This document shows positions 31,315-42,580 of a stretch of DNA of 64,000 nt, in pieces. The DNA lies in the NCBI RefSeq assembly GCF_019925205.1, contig NC_083560.1, positions 146,588,526 through 146,652,525 on the forward strand, in the 5' to 3' direction. A program made the position numbers and the translations under genes. Source of the DNA: Metopolophium dirhodum. Lineage: Eukaryota; Arthropoda; Insecta; Hemiptera; Aphididae. Below the pieces are notes generated by a model that was given only the letters and a program-made list of their open reading frames with translations, was not told the DNA's origin and searched no databases. Each line of letters starts with the position of its first letter. Position 1 is the first letter of the stretch.

Positions 31315-31490
31315 GGATTTCATGACGGATTTGGTCCTGGGCGGATTAAATCCTCTAAAAAGTCCTATCGTGTATAGTGTTCAAAGGATTCAATCCGACA
31401 GATTTAGAATCTGACGGATTTAGTCCAACGGATCAAGTCTCTCGCTTTGCCACAGACTAAAAGACCAGGTCCGACGGACCACGGACCTTG
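31315..31490. promoter_or_regulatory. Cluster of (G/C)ACGGATT-type subterminal repeats
   Basis: GCGGATTTC, GACGGATTTGG, GCGGATTAAATCC, AGGATTCAATCC, GACGGATTTAGTCC, AACGGATC and GACGGACC recur within 175 bp, several in inverted pairs. They lie directly inside the presumed element terminus, where Harbinger Myb/MADF partners bind. The role is inferred. Confidence 0.45.
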
Positions 31491-31702
31491 ATAAGAAATT
31501 TGTATTTTATTGATAGTAATAATTTTATTATCATTTATTATTATCATACAATATCATCTGTTTACTTATCAATGGTTCATTAATTATTTGTATGTGATAT
31601 ATTTTAATCATTTTTAAATCTTAGTGTTTTTTTAAGTGTACCTAGTTAATTTTTTTTAGTAGTATTTATATACATTTCACATTATACACAAATCGTCAAA
31701 TC

Positions 31703-32307
31703 ATGGAGTGGAGTAAATCTATAACAACAGATTTCATCGAGATGTACCAATCCAAACCATGTTTATGGAAAATAAGCTCTGTTGAGTATAAGAACAAAAA
31801 TTTAAAGTCTGTTGCTTATAATGAACTTATGGCATTTCTCAAATCTAAAGGATTGGCTAGTGCTTCTGTAAAAGAAGTGAAATGTAAAATTCAAAATATC
31901 AGGAGAATGGTTAGAAAGGAAAGATCAAAAGTAGAAGCATCTAGGAGAAGTGGAAAAGGTACAGATGACCTGTATACTCCAACATTGTGGTAAGTATTAA
32001 TTTTTTACATAGGTTCCCAATTTGTTGCAATATGTATGTGTACTATATTTGTGTATTAATTTATTCTTGAAGGTATTATGATCTCTTATCCTTTGCAAAT
32101 GATATGGACCCACTTCCATCAATTGATAACCTAGGAGGTACTAGTGATTGTAATAACGAAATAGATGTAGAAAATGACTGTAACAATTTAGATTTGACTG
32201 AAAATAATTCACAATATTGTGAACAAGATGTTTACAGTGACATATCCAATACAAATGTTGGTCAAAATCATGTAAGTTTTTTTCAACAAATTAAAAATGA
32301 AAACTAG
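31703..32307 (+). CDS. MADF-domain DNA-binding protein of the Harbinger element
   Basis: Exon 1 (31703-31989) encodes a MADF domain: SITTDFIEMYQSKPCLWKIS, then YKNKNLKSVAYNELMAFLKS and VKEVKCKIQNIRRMVRKERS. A GTAAGT donor at 31990 joins to 32073 with the frame kept (W then YYDLLSFANDMDP). The second exon is acidic and Asn-rich and ends at TAG 32305-32307, or splices onward at GTAAGT 32272. MADF/Myb proteins of this kind help Harbinger transposases enter the nucleus and recognise the ends. No lesion visible; about 162 aa. Confidence 0.7.
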
Positions 32308-32717
32308 GTTTAATTGTTAGATAGTGACTATTAAATTTAATAAAATGCAAGTGTTTATAATAATTTAAGTAGAACATGATACTCTCAATGACAGTGTTAT
32401 ATAGTATATTCTTAATCTGGATAATAATTAATAACAAATAATAATAATAATAATAATAAGTAATAATTAGTAATAATAATAATAATTAGGTACAATATTA
32501 ATTAATTAGTAAAAATATTAAAAATATCGTAAGTTATTTAAAATAATTATGATTTTCCTTTTTTAATCATGTCATCCTGCCAAGCTACTTTTCCAACTCC
32601 ATTAAAATACTCTAAATACTTATCTCGGTTTATTTTGGCTGCTGCTGGACTATTTCTTGCATTATTACAATTTTGTAATGGAAACAATTGTCCACTTACA
32701 TCAATATCTTCTGTGTC

Positions 32718-33300
32718 TTATGTCTCACTGTTTTCAGATGTAGGTTTGACATAAGAAGAATTGTGCTTTATAAGAAAATTATGAAGTGTGCAAATTGCTA
32801 AAACAATATAGTTTGTGTCATTCGGATCAACATTAATAGATGTCTGCAAAATGCGAAATCTACTTGCTATTAGACCAAAAGCATTTTCCACTACATTCCT
32901 AGCCCTTGATAGTCGGTAATTGTAAATCCTTCTTTCATAGTTTAAGGATTTTTGTGGAAATGGTTTTAAAACATGTTCTTCTAGTGCAAATGCTTCATCT
33001 CCAATGAATACAAAATTACGATTTTCTTCACAATCCATAGGTTTTGGCAAATTAAGAGTTTCATTCTGTAGTCTTCTGTGAAATGTTGTTGCTTGTATTA
33101 CGCCACCATCAGATATCCTACCCTGTTTTCCAACATCGACATAAATGAACTCATAATTATGATTTACAATAGCCATTAGAACAATACTATAAAAATTTTT
33201 ATAATTATAATATAGTGCACCAGAACGTGCAGGTTGACAAATGCGAATATGTTTGCCATCAATACACCCTCCACAGTTGATCATTTGCATCCATCCTTAA
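32718..33300 (-). pseudogene. HARBI1-like transposase, C-terminal two thirds
   Basis: About 190 codons with the complete DDE triad of Harbinger nucleases: CIDGKHI (first Asp), VDVGKQGRISDGGV (second Asp) and SRARNVVENAFGLIASRFRI (Glu). It ends with LAICTLHNFLIKHN, the normal C-terminal landmark. The N-terminal helix-turn-helix half is missing upstream of about 33300, where TTATCTAGATAA repeats begin. The retained part has no internal stop, so the loss is by truncation. Confidence 0.8.
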
Positions 33301-33330
33301 ATTCATTAGCTACTTCCTTCTAACCAGTAA

Positions 33331-33449
33331 ATTATCTAGATAAATATTCTTTTATCTTTTATCTTATCTAGATAAATAGAGACTATTAATTAACACAGTT
33401 ATCTAAGATAAAAATCACCATTATCTAGATGAATTTATCTAGATAATTT
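33331..33449. repeat. Cluster of TTATCTAGATAA palindromes
   Basis: TTATCTAGATAA and close variants recur at about 33332, 33364, 33400 (TTATCTAAGATAA), 33422 and 33436. It begins where the Harbinger homology stops. Confidence 0.6.
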
Positions 33450-34008
33450 AATTTATTAAACGGGTCTTATTTATTATAGGTAGAAAATTAAGTAATAAGT
33501 AGGTAGTATTTACTAATAACTAATAACTACCTAATAACCATCGACATTTTCGATACCATACTATTAAGTTATTTTAGGTATATTGCTACGACTGCTACGA
33601 GTTTTTGTTTGTATGGTTTCGTAGTATTTAATAATTAATATTATGTTATAACATAAATCATAATGCTGGTATCTATATTATGTAAACATATTGCAATAAA
33701 ATATTTATAATTAAAATCTATACATCCATAATACCCAGAAATAAAATACACCAGTGGGCACTACGTCAGTCCAGAATAACATATAAAAATAACTCAGAAT
33801 AACTTGATTGTACAAAAATTACGTATTAGTATTATTATCATTGGTTATAAAATGTACAATAATAGACATAGTATTTATTAATTATTATCAACGATGTTAT
33901 AAACATAAATGGTAGGAGTATCTAGTATCTAGTAGACCTATTGGATCACGTCCCAACAATATCAACAAACAGCAAGTAGCTAAAATATTATTATAGTCGT
34001 ACAACTAC
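33450..34008. other. Gene-free AT-rich DNA
   Basis: Nothing recognisable between the palindrome cluster and the hAT target duplication. Confidence 0.4.
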
Positions 34009-34387
34009 CTCGTGAACAGTGCCGCAACTAGGTATTGTAGGGCCCTGATGCCAAAAATGTTATGGGGCCCCTGTACCTGTACTAAACAGTATAATGAAAT
34101 AAAGTTAGTGCCACAGATAACCTTTAGCAGACCCCTAATACAAAATAAAATGTATGGCCCCCAATTTTTAAAACTTTTCAAGCACTATAAGAGTATAGTT
34201 ATGTTGGTTATATTAAGTTCATCATATTTTTAAACACATCTCCAACAATACATCAGTTATCAGTAGTCAAATAGTCAAATTAATAAAAAGCAATTCATTT
34301 ATTAAAATATTAAATAATATAATATTTAAATTTCAATAACAAAAAATAAACAATATTATAGGGTATTATAGGTATTATACAAATATT

Positions 34388-37300
34388 TTATTTTAAAAAG
34401 TTTTTTTTCCTTGCCTTCATGTTTGAAAAGTCATGTATTAGTTTTTCAATATCAAGTTCTTTTGTCCTTGATTTTTCTATGTTAAGTATACTTATGCCAG
34501 TTAATCTATCTTGCGAAATAGAATTCCGAAGATAGTTTTTGAGGAGTTTTAATTTGGAAAATGACCTTTCGGCCGTAGCTACGGTAACTGGGAGACTTAA
34601 ATATATAATACAAGCAGTGATAATTTGACTGTAAAGAGATGAAAGATCATATTCAATTATAAAAGATGACAATTCTTGAATAGTTTGAATTTTTGTATTT
34701 TTAATAAATTCTTTTAATGAAATTAGTTGTCTTATTAAATCTGATGTCACATCATTATTGTAAAATGATATGAAATCATAACAAGATTTAACTATTTCTG
34801 ACTCTTTCATGGTAACTATATTTTGTGGAAGTAAAAATTCAAAATTTCTTGAAACGGAATGAAGTCCTTTAAATCGATCTCGTAACTGAAATAAAGCTGT
34901 ATCAATGAGAGGATAAAAAATTGCTATACGAAATTTTTCTTCGGGCACATCTAATCGTCTATCTCCTTGAATTTCTCCACAGTATTGTTTTGAATATATT
35001 CTACGGGTTGCAGGTTTTGTGGTGGATATACCCCATTTATGGCATAATTCAGTTGCTGACCCAACGACTTCATCATAACCATCTCTCATTTTTTCAATTG
35101 ATAAAATTGTTCCTTGCAATAAATCACATGCCTTGTGAAGATTGGTTTGTGGTGATTGTAATACCTTTGATACAATTGATAAAGGTTTTAAAATATTTTC
35201 CCAAATGGTCATCAACATAACAAATTCAAATGATTCCATTTTTTTTTTCAGTGATTTGGCTCTATTTTTTTCATCACTTTTGTCACTTGTTAATAATATA
35301 TTGGTTAAAGATTTTAAAACATTTATAAAATTTAATTTTAGTGAATACACGGCGTTGTGTCTTGCTTCCCATCGAGTAGCACACACATTTTTTAATACTT
35401 TATTTCTTATTTGATCTGCGGTCTTCTCACCAAAAGCCAACGATGCCCATCTAGGTGCGCTCTTGCTAAAGAACAGAAATATATCTTGTACAAGATCAAA
35501 GAATAAAGCTACTTTTTGAGAGCTTTTAGCAATATCAGAAATAACCAAATTGAGGTTATGAGCTGTGCAATGAATGTAGGAAGCACTTGGTACGACATCT
35601 GAAATCCTTTTTTGGACACCAGTATATGCACCACTCATAACTGATGCCCCATCATACCCTTGACCTCTACATCTTTTTATGTCCAATTTACAATTGTTCA
35701 ATATTTCATAAATTAAATTAACATGATCTTCAGCACCATGCTTAATTAATGGATAAAATCCCAAAAAAGATTCCATTATTTTGAAAGATTTTGCTTCATA
35801 ATCAACTATAACATATCTTATAATTAAACTAACCTGGTCTATTTTTGTGATATCTTGGGTCGAGTCCATTATTATTGTAAAGCATTGAGCATTTCGAATC
35901 TCATCACAGATTAATTTTTTAACATTTGATGCCAATAGTTCAATGAGCTCATTCTGTATTTTCCAACTAAGATATTTTATTTTCATTTCTTCATTGTAAA
36001 GTAATTTGTTTAATACAGGATCATATTCGGCAATAAGTTTAACGGTGCGTAGAAAATTTCCTTCTGAATCAGTATTTTTTTTCCCTTCATTTCCTCTTAA
36101 TGCACAGTTTCCAGCAGTAAGACTTAAAATAATTTTTATTAATCTGGTCAAAACATCTTTCCAAAATTGGGCTTCAATCGATATTTGTTTTTCTACATTT
36201 TTTTCAATTGTTTCATTTTTTACCCATAGTAATCGTATTTGAACAGCTTCTAAGTGTTGATGGGATTTTTCATGTTTCATTATTTTAGTACTCAAATTTT
36301 GCCAGTCACATATACCTTGAATCCAGTTATACTTGAAATTTGCGTTCAATCTGTTGGCAAAGAGCCAACAAGTTTCACAGTATACCTTACTCATTATAAC
36401 TGAAAAACATAACCATCGCCTTGGAATTTTCATTCCAGTTTTAGTAGTCAAGTGATAATAATCAATTGAAAAATAACGACCACAATTTTTCAAACTGACA
36501 TTTTTCAAAATATATTTGTTTGTTGGCTTACAAGGACCATATGAGATGATTTGTCTCTTTAAATTAGAATCAGTAATGTTGTCAGGGAATCTGCCTCTAT
36601 CAGTAGGGTATTCTGAATTCAAATCAAGTGTAGTATTTACCACTAAAAAAACAAAAAAACAATTGATTAAAATAAAAGATAATAAATAAGTTTAATAAAA
36701 TAAGTCAGTAAAATAAAAATAAATAGATTTGTCATATTATGAAATTCTTAGTTATTGCATAAAATACCCAAAAAAGCTTGTAAAAAAATAAATAATATAC
36801 ACATCTTTAAAAATAGTCAGATATTGTACAAAATCCCTAAGCAATACATAAAATGTCATGATTAAAATAGATATTAACGCTAACACAAAATAAAATTTAT
36901 TACCGTTTATTGCAGATGATTCAGTGTCCAATATATCTGATTCAACCCCATGTCCTACATGGTCATTTTCATCTAAAATACATTTTAAAAACATTATAGA
37001 TTATTTACTGTTATTCGCTTAAATTGTTGTATAAATTAATATAACATACAAATGTTTAGTTAAAAATGTAAAACTATTTAGAAAAACAAAAGAATATACA
37101 ATAATAATAAAATTAATTATTAAGTACCATTTATTGCAGATGATTCAGTGTCCAATATATCTGATTCAACCCCATGTCCTACATGGTCATTTTCATCTAA
37201 AATACATTTTAAAAACATTATAGATTGTTTACTGTTATTCGCTCAAATTGTTGTATAAATTAATATAACATACAAATGTTTAGTTAAAAATGTAAAACTA

Positions 37301-38438
37301 TTTAGAAAAACAAAAGAATATACAATAATAATAAAATTAATTATTAAGTACCATTTATTGCAGATGATTCAGTGTCCAATATATCTGATTCAACCCCATG
37401 TCCTACAACTCCTACATGGTCATTTTCATCTAAAATACATTTTAAAAACATTATAGATTATTTACTGTTATTTGCTTAAATTGTTGTATAAATTAATATA
37501 ACATACAAATGTTTAGTTAAAAATGTAAAACTATTTAGAAAAACAAAAGAATATACAATAATAATAAAATTAATTATTAAGTACCATTTATTGCAGATGA
37601 TTCAGTGTCCAATATATCTGATTCAACCCCATGTCCTACATGGTCATTTTCATCTAAAATACATTTTAAAAACATTATAGATTGTTTACTGTTATTCGCT
37701 CAAATTGTTGTATAAATTAATATAACATACAAATGTTTAGTTAAAAATGTAAAACTATTTAGAAAAACAAAAGAATATACAATAATAATAAAATTAATTA
37801 TTAAGTACCATTTATTGCAGATGATTCAGTGTCCAATATATCTGATTCAACCCCATGTTCTACAGGGTCATTTTTATCTAAAATACATTTTAAAAACATT
37901 ATGGATTATTTGCTGTTATTCGCTTAAATTGTTATATAAATCATTGTAACATATTACAAATGTTTAGTTAAAAAATGTAAAACTATTGAAAATACATTTT
38001 TGAAAAACATATACCTACTATTCATTATATTTTTTTATAAATTAACTTAATATAAAAACACAGTATTGTACAATATTTGAGTATTGGTAATCCAATATTT
38101 TTTTTTAAGTAGATAGTTATAATATAAAATATATAGAGTTAGAAATGCTACTGGTAGCTACTGAAATTACAATATTCACAGTAATTTATTGTAGTATTGT
38201 ACCTATTGGTTTAGTGTTTACTATAGGTATTATGTCTAGTTACGCGTATGCTTTGCAATTTGTAAAATATTAAGAATAATTAAACTACAAAAATGAAACA
38301 TTTCAAATAAAACTTACTTTGTTCAAGTTGATCCAGTTTAAAAAAAATTTTAATTTTTTTATTCGTTTTTAAAATAATTTCTTTTTGTTCTTGATTTCTT
38401 TTCCTTTTAGCAGCACCACTAAGGACTTTTGGTTTCAT
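34388..38438 (-). CDS. hAT (ZMYM1-like) transposase, seven-exon model, about 909 aa
   Basis: Proposed exons: 38318-38438 (ATG, MKPKVLSGAAKRKRN, the usual N-terminus of this family), five mini-exons (37809-37877, 37585-37653, 37352-37429, 37128-37196, 36904-36972) and 34388-36642. Every junction has GT-AG and phase 1, and the summed length (2730 bases) is a multiple of three. The large exon encodes a TTF-type zinc finger (RRWLCFSVIMSKVYCETCWL, then HEKSHQH), the RNase H-like core with FTIIMDSTQDITKIDQVSLI and CRGQGYDGASVMSGAYTG, the YIHCTAHNLNLVISD helix, and the dimerisation domain LSLPVTVATAERSFSKLKLL with ISILNIEKS. No stop or shift is seen. It acts in the nucleus on the element ends. Number of mini-exons used in mRNA is unknown. 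Confidence 0.85.
36904..37985 (-). repeat. Tandem array of a 224-bp unit, each with a mini-exon (5 copies)
   Basis: The unit starts recur at 36904, 37128, 37352, 37585 and 37809: periods 224, 224, 233 (9-base insert) and 224. Each unit holds an exon of 69 bases (78 in the third) with its own acceptor (ATTTTAG) and donor, phase 1 at both ends. The encoded peptide (ENDHVGHGVESDILDTESS) is acidic. Units 1 and 3 share ATTATTTACTG and GCTTAAATTG while 2 and 4 share ATTGTTTACTG and GCTCAAATTG, so a two-unit block was duplicated. The fifth unit is the most diverged. Confidence 0.9.
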
Positions 38439-39089
38439 AATATTTTACTGAAGTACTTAGTTTGTCTTAGTTACAAAAGTTAAAAATTAAGTAGGTATAA
38501 CAAACAAAAATGATCAAATTCAACGAGTAATATTAGTAAATAGTAGGTATTAGCATTATGTTTAATCAATGGTATTAGGTTTTAGGTATACTGATTACTG
38601 ATATATCATATAATAATATCCATGGCCGGATGGCACGAGCGTGTGTTTGTGTGTGTACTATGTTGAGAGTTATAAATAAATCTATTTTTAATTTTCAAAT
38701 GTGAATTACCATCGTAGATGTAAACAAAGATTATCAGTTATCAGTGGTCTCAATTTTATCGGATATTTATTCATCATTTGGCGTATGATTGTAATATCAA
38801 TCTATTATAGAAATATGGAATGTACATTTTCTATTTTTTTTTTTTAATAATAAATTGCTTAATTTTTCCTTTTTGATGATGGGCCCCCCCCATAACATAA
38901 AACCTGGCCAGGGAATGCATTGCATACCCTGCCTCCCCTATTGTTGCGGCACTGCTCGTGAATCGTGGGACATATTATTATATTTATTATGTTATACATT
39001 GGAAGTCGACTCACCGTAGTACCGTACGCGTGTTCTTATTAAAGTTTAATAATTGAATTTAGTGAATCTGTGATCAAGTATTTTTTACT

Positions 39090-39640
39090 ATGCGGAGATT
39101 TTTAGTATTGACTGCTGATAAAAATGACGCAAGTCAGTTGAAAAAACAACGTCTTCGAGAGGAAGAAGAAGACGATCCTGGTAAAAATAAAAATATTCAA
39201 GAACAAGATCTACCGAAGTTATCTGAAGAACCTTTGATTAAATCATACTTATTAGATAGTCAATTTTTTACTGTTATTAAAGAAGATGGATTAAAATTGA
39301 CTGCACAATGTAAAAATTGTCCCAAAATCATTCAAGGACAAAAACTGTCCACAGGAATCTTCTTAAGTCACTTAAAAGTAACTATATACCTAATAATTAA
39401 GTATAGTAATATACAGTGTACTATTATACTCGTATAGTTTTAATTTTGAATGCAATAACTGCAATAATTATTAGTATACCAAACAGAAATAAATATTTGT
39501 GATTTTAAATTTTTAATATAAACATAAAACATTGATTCCGAAAGTTGAAGAGGCTCGAAAACGTGCAAAGAAATCAATGGTAACAACTATAACGCATGCA
39601 GAATTACAGGGCAAACGATCTACTTAACTATCAAAACAAC
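39090..39640 (+). pseudogene. BED-finger hAT N-terminal fragment
   Basis: An ATG-led exon encodes a charged leader (REEEEDDPGKNKN) and a BED-type half finger LTAQCKNCPKIIQGQKLSTG then FLSHLK, followed by a possible donor (GTAACT). A later piece at 39535-39640 encodes PKVEEARKRAKKSMVTTITH with an in-frame TAA before LSKQQ and a GTAAAT donor. This is the usual order of a hAT N-terminus (BED, then 'HP...LSKQQ' style linker). No catalytic domain follows. Confidence 0.45.
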
Positions 39641-39969
39641 AGGTAAATTGTATAATTAATCTAGTTATTACTTATTATAAACTAAAATAATTGCCAAATT
39701 TTTATACATAATACAAGTATTTTTGCTTTTAATTATTAATTTTTGGAACATATTCAGAGAGTTGTTTTTTTATAGTACCTAGTACCTATACATGGTAAAT
39801 AACTAATTTGTTTAGTAAAAACTTTACTGGACAGATAAATTATGTTAAAATAGTTGTGAAAGTTTATTTGCTTAATATGCAACTGTTCACTTGTGTTAAA
39901 ATATAGTACATACATATATGTTAATATACAGTGTAAAGGGTTTGGCGTTTGGGGACATTTTTGCAAATA

Positions 39970-40640
39970 AAAATTAAAAATAATTCACATTTAGAAATTA
40001 AATATTTATTTAACTAATGAATTTTGTAAACGTGATGACAATTACTTAGAAAGTGTTTGCCCAGCTATTTTTAAGACAAATACAGTTAAATATTTAGGTC
40101 TGAATATTGATGATTGTCTAAATGTATAAGTTATTATTAATTTAAGAAAAAATGTTTATGTATTTAACATCTTAAAAATATTTTGAATAATAATATGGTA
40201 GAGGTACTTATACTATGCTCTAATACAATCTATAGTTACATATGTAATTACTAATTAGTAATTACATTATGTGGTTCCGCTTATCAAATACATATCAAAT
40301 ATCAATGAACTCGAGACCACTTTAAACTCCTTAGTAAAATATCTTTTCTAGAAGCCAAGACCATTCGTTACAAATACACTATAGAATATAATTGAAAATA
40401 TTAAACATTACTTCGCATTATTTATTATAATATGTTTATAGGTACCTTATTATTTAAGCATAAATATACCATTATACTATCAAATCATACCTATTGTACT
40501 CGTTATAAGCTCAATACTAATTTAACTAATCCTATATTAAGAACATGTTTAGCATAATCCGGACCTTATTATGTATTTGTACGTTTTTGGGTTAAATTTA
40601 AAATTAACCCTCAAAACCTTTATTATCTTCATTTAAAAAA
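39970..40640 (+). pseudogene. Decayed LINE reverse transcriptase C-terminal region
   Basis: Broken frames recall the RT thumb and tail of jockey-type LINEs: KTNTVKYLGLNIDD, NILNNNMVEVLILCSNTI, NELETTLNSLVKYL, then SNHTYCTRYKLNTNLTNPIL and SGPYYVFVRFWVKFKINPQN. Stops and shifts occur between these pieces. The upstream RT core and endonuclease are absent. Confidence 0.5.
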
Positions 40641-40962
40641 AAAATTGCTATTGTTTTTAATACATATATGTAAAAATTAAAAATTAAATTGTATGTTGTT
40701 AATTTATATAACTTTCTATTATGTAATAAAAACACAATTTTTTAATTAAAAAGGTTCACATAAATTAGAACCCAATGAAAACAAATGAAGGGCTCCGTGC
40801 AATAACGAGACAAGTCCACTTTTTTTCAAAAGTCACTTTTTGATGTTATCATATACAGATTTTTTTTCTTTACAATTGTATGCAACAACGAGACATGTCC
40901 AGTGATTATTTACGGAGTTATTGAGTAAATGGACTTGTCTGGTTATAGATATTATGAGCAAG

Positions 40963-40990
40963 AACCAGATAAGTCCGGACTTATCTGGTT
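40963..40990. promoter_or_regulatory. 28-bp perfect palindrome of the element's repeated binding word
   Basis: AACCAGATAAGTCC followed by its reverse complement. The half-site (A)GAYAAGTCC recurs in both TIRs (GAGACAAGTCCAC), at 40886 (GAGACATGTCCAG), inverted at 40929 (TGGACTTGTCTGG), and in the right part at about 42813 and 43019 (CAGGTAAGTCCATATGTT). A family of transposase-binding sites is likely. Confidence 0.6.
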
Positions 40991-41251
40991 TTTACACAGA
41001 ACAGTTGGCTATAAATAGTAAACAGTAGTATTGATAGTACTATTATGATAGTCATATTTATTGTTTTACACATTATCATTATTATAATACATATTGTTGA
41101 AAATATGTTACCATGTTAATTCTTGCATTTAGTTTCTATTGCTAGTTGTAAATTATTAGGCTGATTATACATTTTAATGTATTGTTTTGAAACTGCTCCA
41201 TAACTGCTCCATAACGGGCATAGTGTTATTTAGTTTTTATTATTTTTCAAA

Positions 41252-42019
41252 ATGAACTGTGATAATATAGCAAAACAACTTGAATATGATGAATCTAACT
41301 CTGACTCATCATTTGATTTTGATTTAGATGATGACACTCGAGATCCAGATTATAACATTTTTGAATATAACGATCTCAGTGGCATACTGGCTTTTGATTC
41401 TGATCCAGAAAATAATTTTGAACCACTTTCAACATCACCCTCAGGATCAATTAATATTATACCAGAATCCAGTGAAGATGAACAACTTACACCTAGTACA
41501 TCTATTGGTATTGGTAAGAAAAGAATAAATAATAAATCAATCATAGATAATAATTCTGAACCACTTTCAGCGACACCCTCAGGATCAATTATTAATATTA
41601 TACTAGAATCCAGTGAAGATGAACAACCTACATCTAGTACATCTATTGGTATTGGTAAGAAAAGGAAACAAAATAAATCAAATTGGCAACGCAATATTAC
41701 AAAAAAGTGTAGATCTGAAGGTGTTGAACATAATTCTTTGCGTAATAAAATTGTTCCTCCTAGAACTACAGGCTCTGACTGTCACTGTAATCAAAAATGT
41801 TTTACTAATGTATCGGATGACCAAAAAATAAATTTACTTGCAATATTTAATAATATAGGTGTTAAGAACAAACAAGATACATATTTGGCTGGATTAGTTA
41901 GGGTCAACCCTGTTATTCGTCAAAGGAAAAGAGATGGTAGTCGATCAAGTAAAACGTGTTCTGTAAAATATGAGATAAAAAGTGGTTTAGATATTATCCC
42001 TGTTTGCAAGAAGGCATAA
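41252..42019 (+). CDS. Truncated transposase N-terminus, 255 aa, with internal repeat
   Basis: The ORF from ATG 41252 starts with an acidic domain (DSSFDFDLDDDTRDPDYN). A 46-codon block is duplicated in frame (SPSGSINIIPESSEDEQ at 41420-41557, SPSGS again at 41558-41695). Basic NLS-like GKKRKQNKSNWQRNITKKCR follows, and then a Cys motif with the layout of a widespread insect transposase N-terminus (GSDCHCNQKCFTNVSDDQK, RKRDGSR, then IIPVCKKA). In full-length relatives this is followed by the DDE core; here it stops at once. It may be a DNA-binding-only product able to compete for the TIRs. No lesion within the ORF. Confidence 0.6.
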   Translation: MNCDNIAKQLEYDESNSDSSFDFDLDDDTRDPDYNIFEYNDLSGILAFDSDPENNFEPLSTSPSGSINIIPESSEDEQLTPSTSIGIGKKRINNKSIIDNNSEPLSATPSGSIINIILESSEDEQPTSSTSIGIGKKRKQNKSNWQRNITKKCRSEGVEHNSLRNKIVPPRTTGSDCHCNQKCFTNVSDDQKINLLAIFNNIGVKNKQDTYLAGLVRVNPVIRQRKRDGSRSSKTCSVKYEIKSGLDIIPVCKKA

Positions 42020-42092
42020 TATAATGTTTTATTAAGTTTTTATTATTACTAGGAGTTGAAATATTATGTTTCTTTGTTTTTAGTTTGTCATA

Positions 42093-42580
42093 TTGTTACT
42101 AGGGAAAATAGTAAACTATTTTATATGTTATAATAATAATACCTATGTATTTCATTTTATTATTTATTGTTCAATTTATTAAAATGTTATATTCATTTTT
42201 TTTTTTTTTGTACATAAGAAAACAAAAAGTTATCATGTTATTTATTTTGCTTTTTAAGATTTATGTTACAAGGTGATCTCTATTTTCTATTTTTTTTTTG
42301 TTAAAATGGTTATATAAATACTATAAAAAATAAGTCTTTACTGTTAAATAATAACATTTATATTATTACTAGGAAAAGAAATATACTATTTTAAATGTTA
42401 TAATATGCATTTCATTGTATTGGTTATTGTTAAATTTATTGAAATGTTATTATCATTTTTTTTTGTACTTCAGAAAACTAAAAGTTATGTTATTTATTTT
42501 GCTGTATAAAATTAATATTACAAGGTGATTTCTATTCTCTATTTTTTTTTGGTTAAAATATAAATATTATAAAAAAAAGT
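42093..42580. repeat. Tandem duplication, about 262 bp x 2, inside the Sola-like element
   Basis: The block with TTACTAGG, a TTATTGTT stretch, AAAGTTATGTTATTTATTTT and TTACAAGGTGAT (42266 and again 42528) occurs twice in diverged form. AT-rich and non-coding; it lies where the missing transposase core would be. Confidence 0.6.

Larger units (their letters stand above)
31298..33300. mobile_element. PIF/Harbinger element remnant
   Basis: A plus-strand MADF gene and a minus-strand HARBI1-type transposase lie facing each other, the standard two-gene plan of PIF/Harbinger. The likely left end is GGTAGCCATACACG at 31298 after TTA, the usual 3-bp target. The right terminus and the transposase N-terminus are missing (homology stops at about 33300). 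Confidence 0.65.
34017..38954 (-). mobile_element. Complete hAT transposon with 8-bp target duplication
   Basis: 4938 bp. Both ends read CAGTGCCGCAAC inward (34017-34028 and, inverted, 38943-38954), and CTCGTGAA flanks both sides (34009-34016 and 38955-38962). The non-coding ends are rich in GGGCCCC, as in other hATs here. It carries an apparently intact spliced transposase gene, so it is a candidate autonomous element. The exact duplication and open frame suggest a recent insertion. Confidence 0.93.

Noticed and set aside
34921..35414. Plus-strand ORFs of 90-99 codons in the hAT at 34-39 kb
   Set aside because: Antisense shadows of the transposase exon, with no homology of their own.
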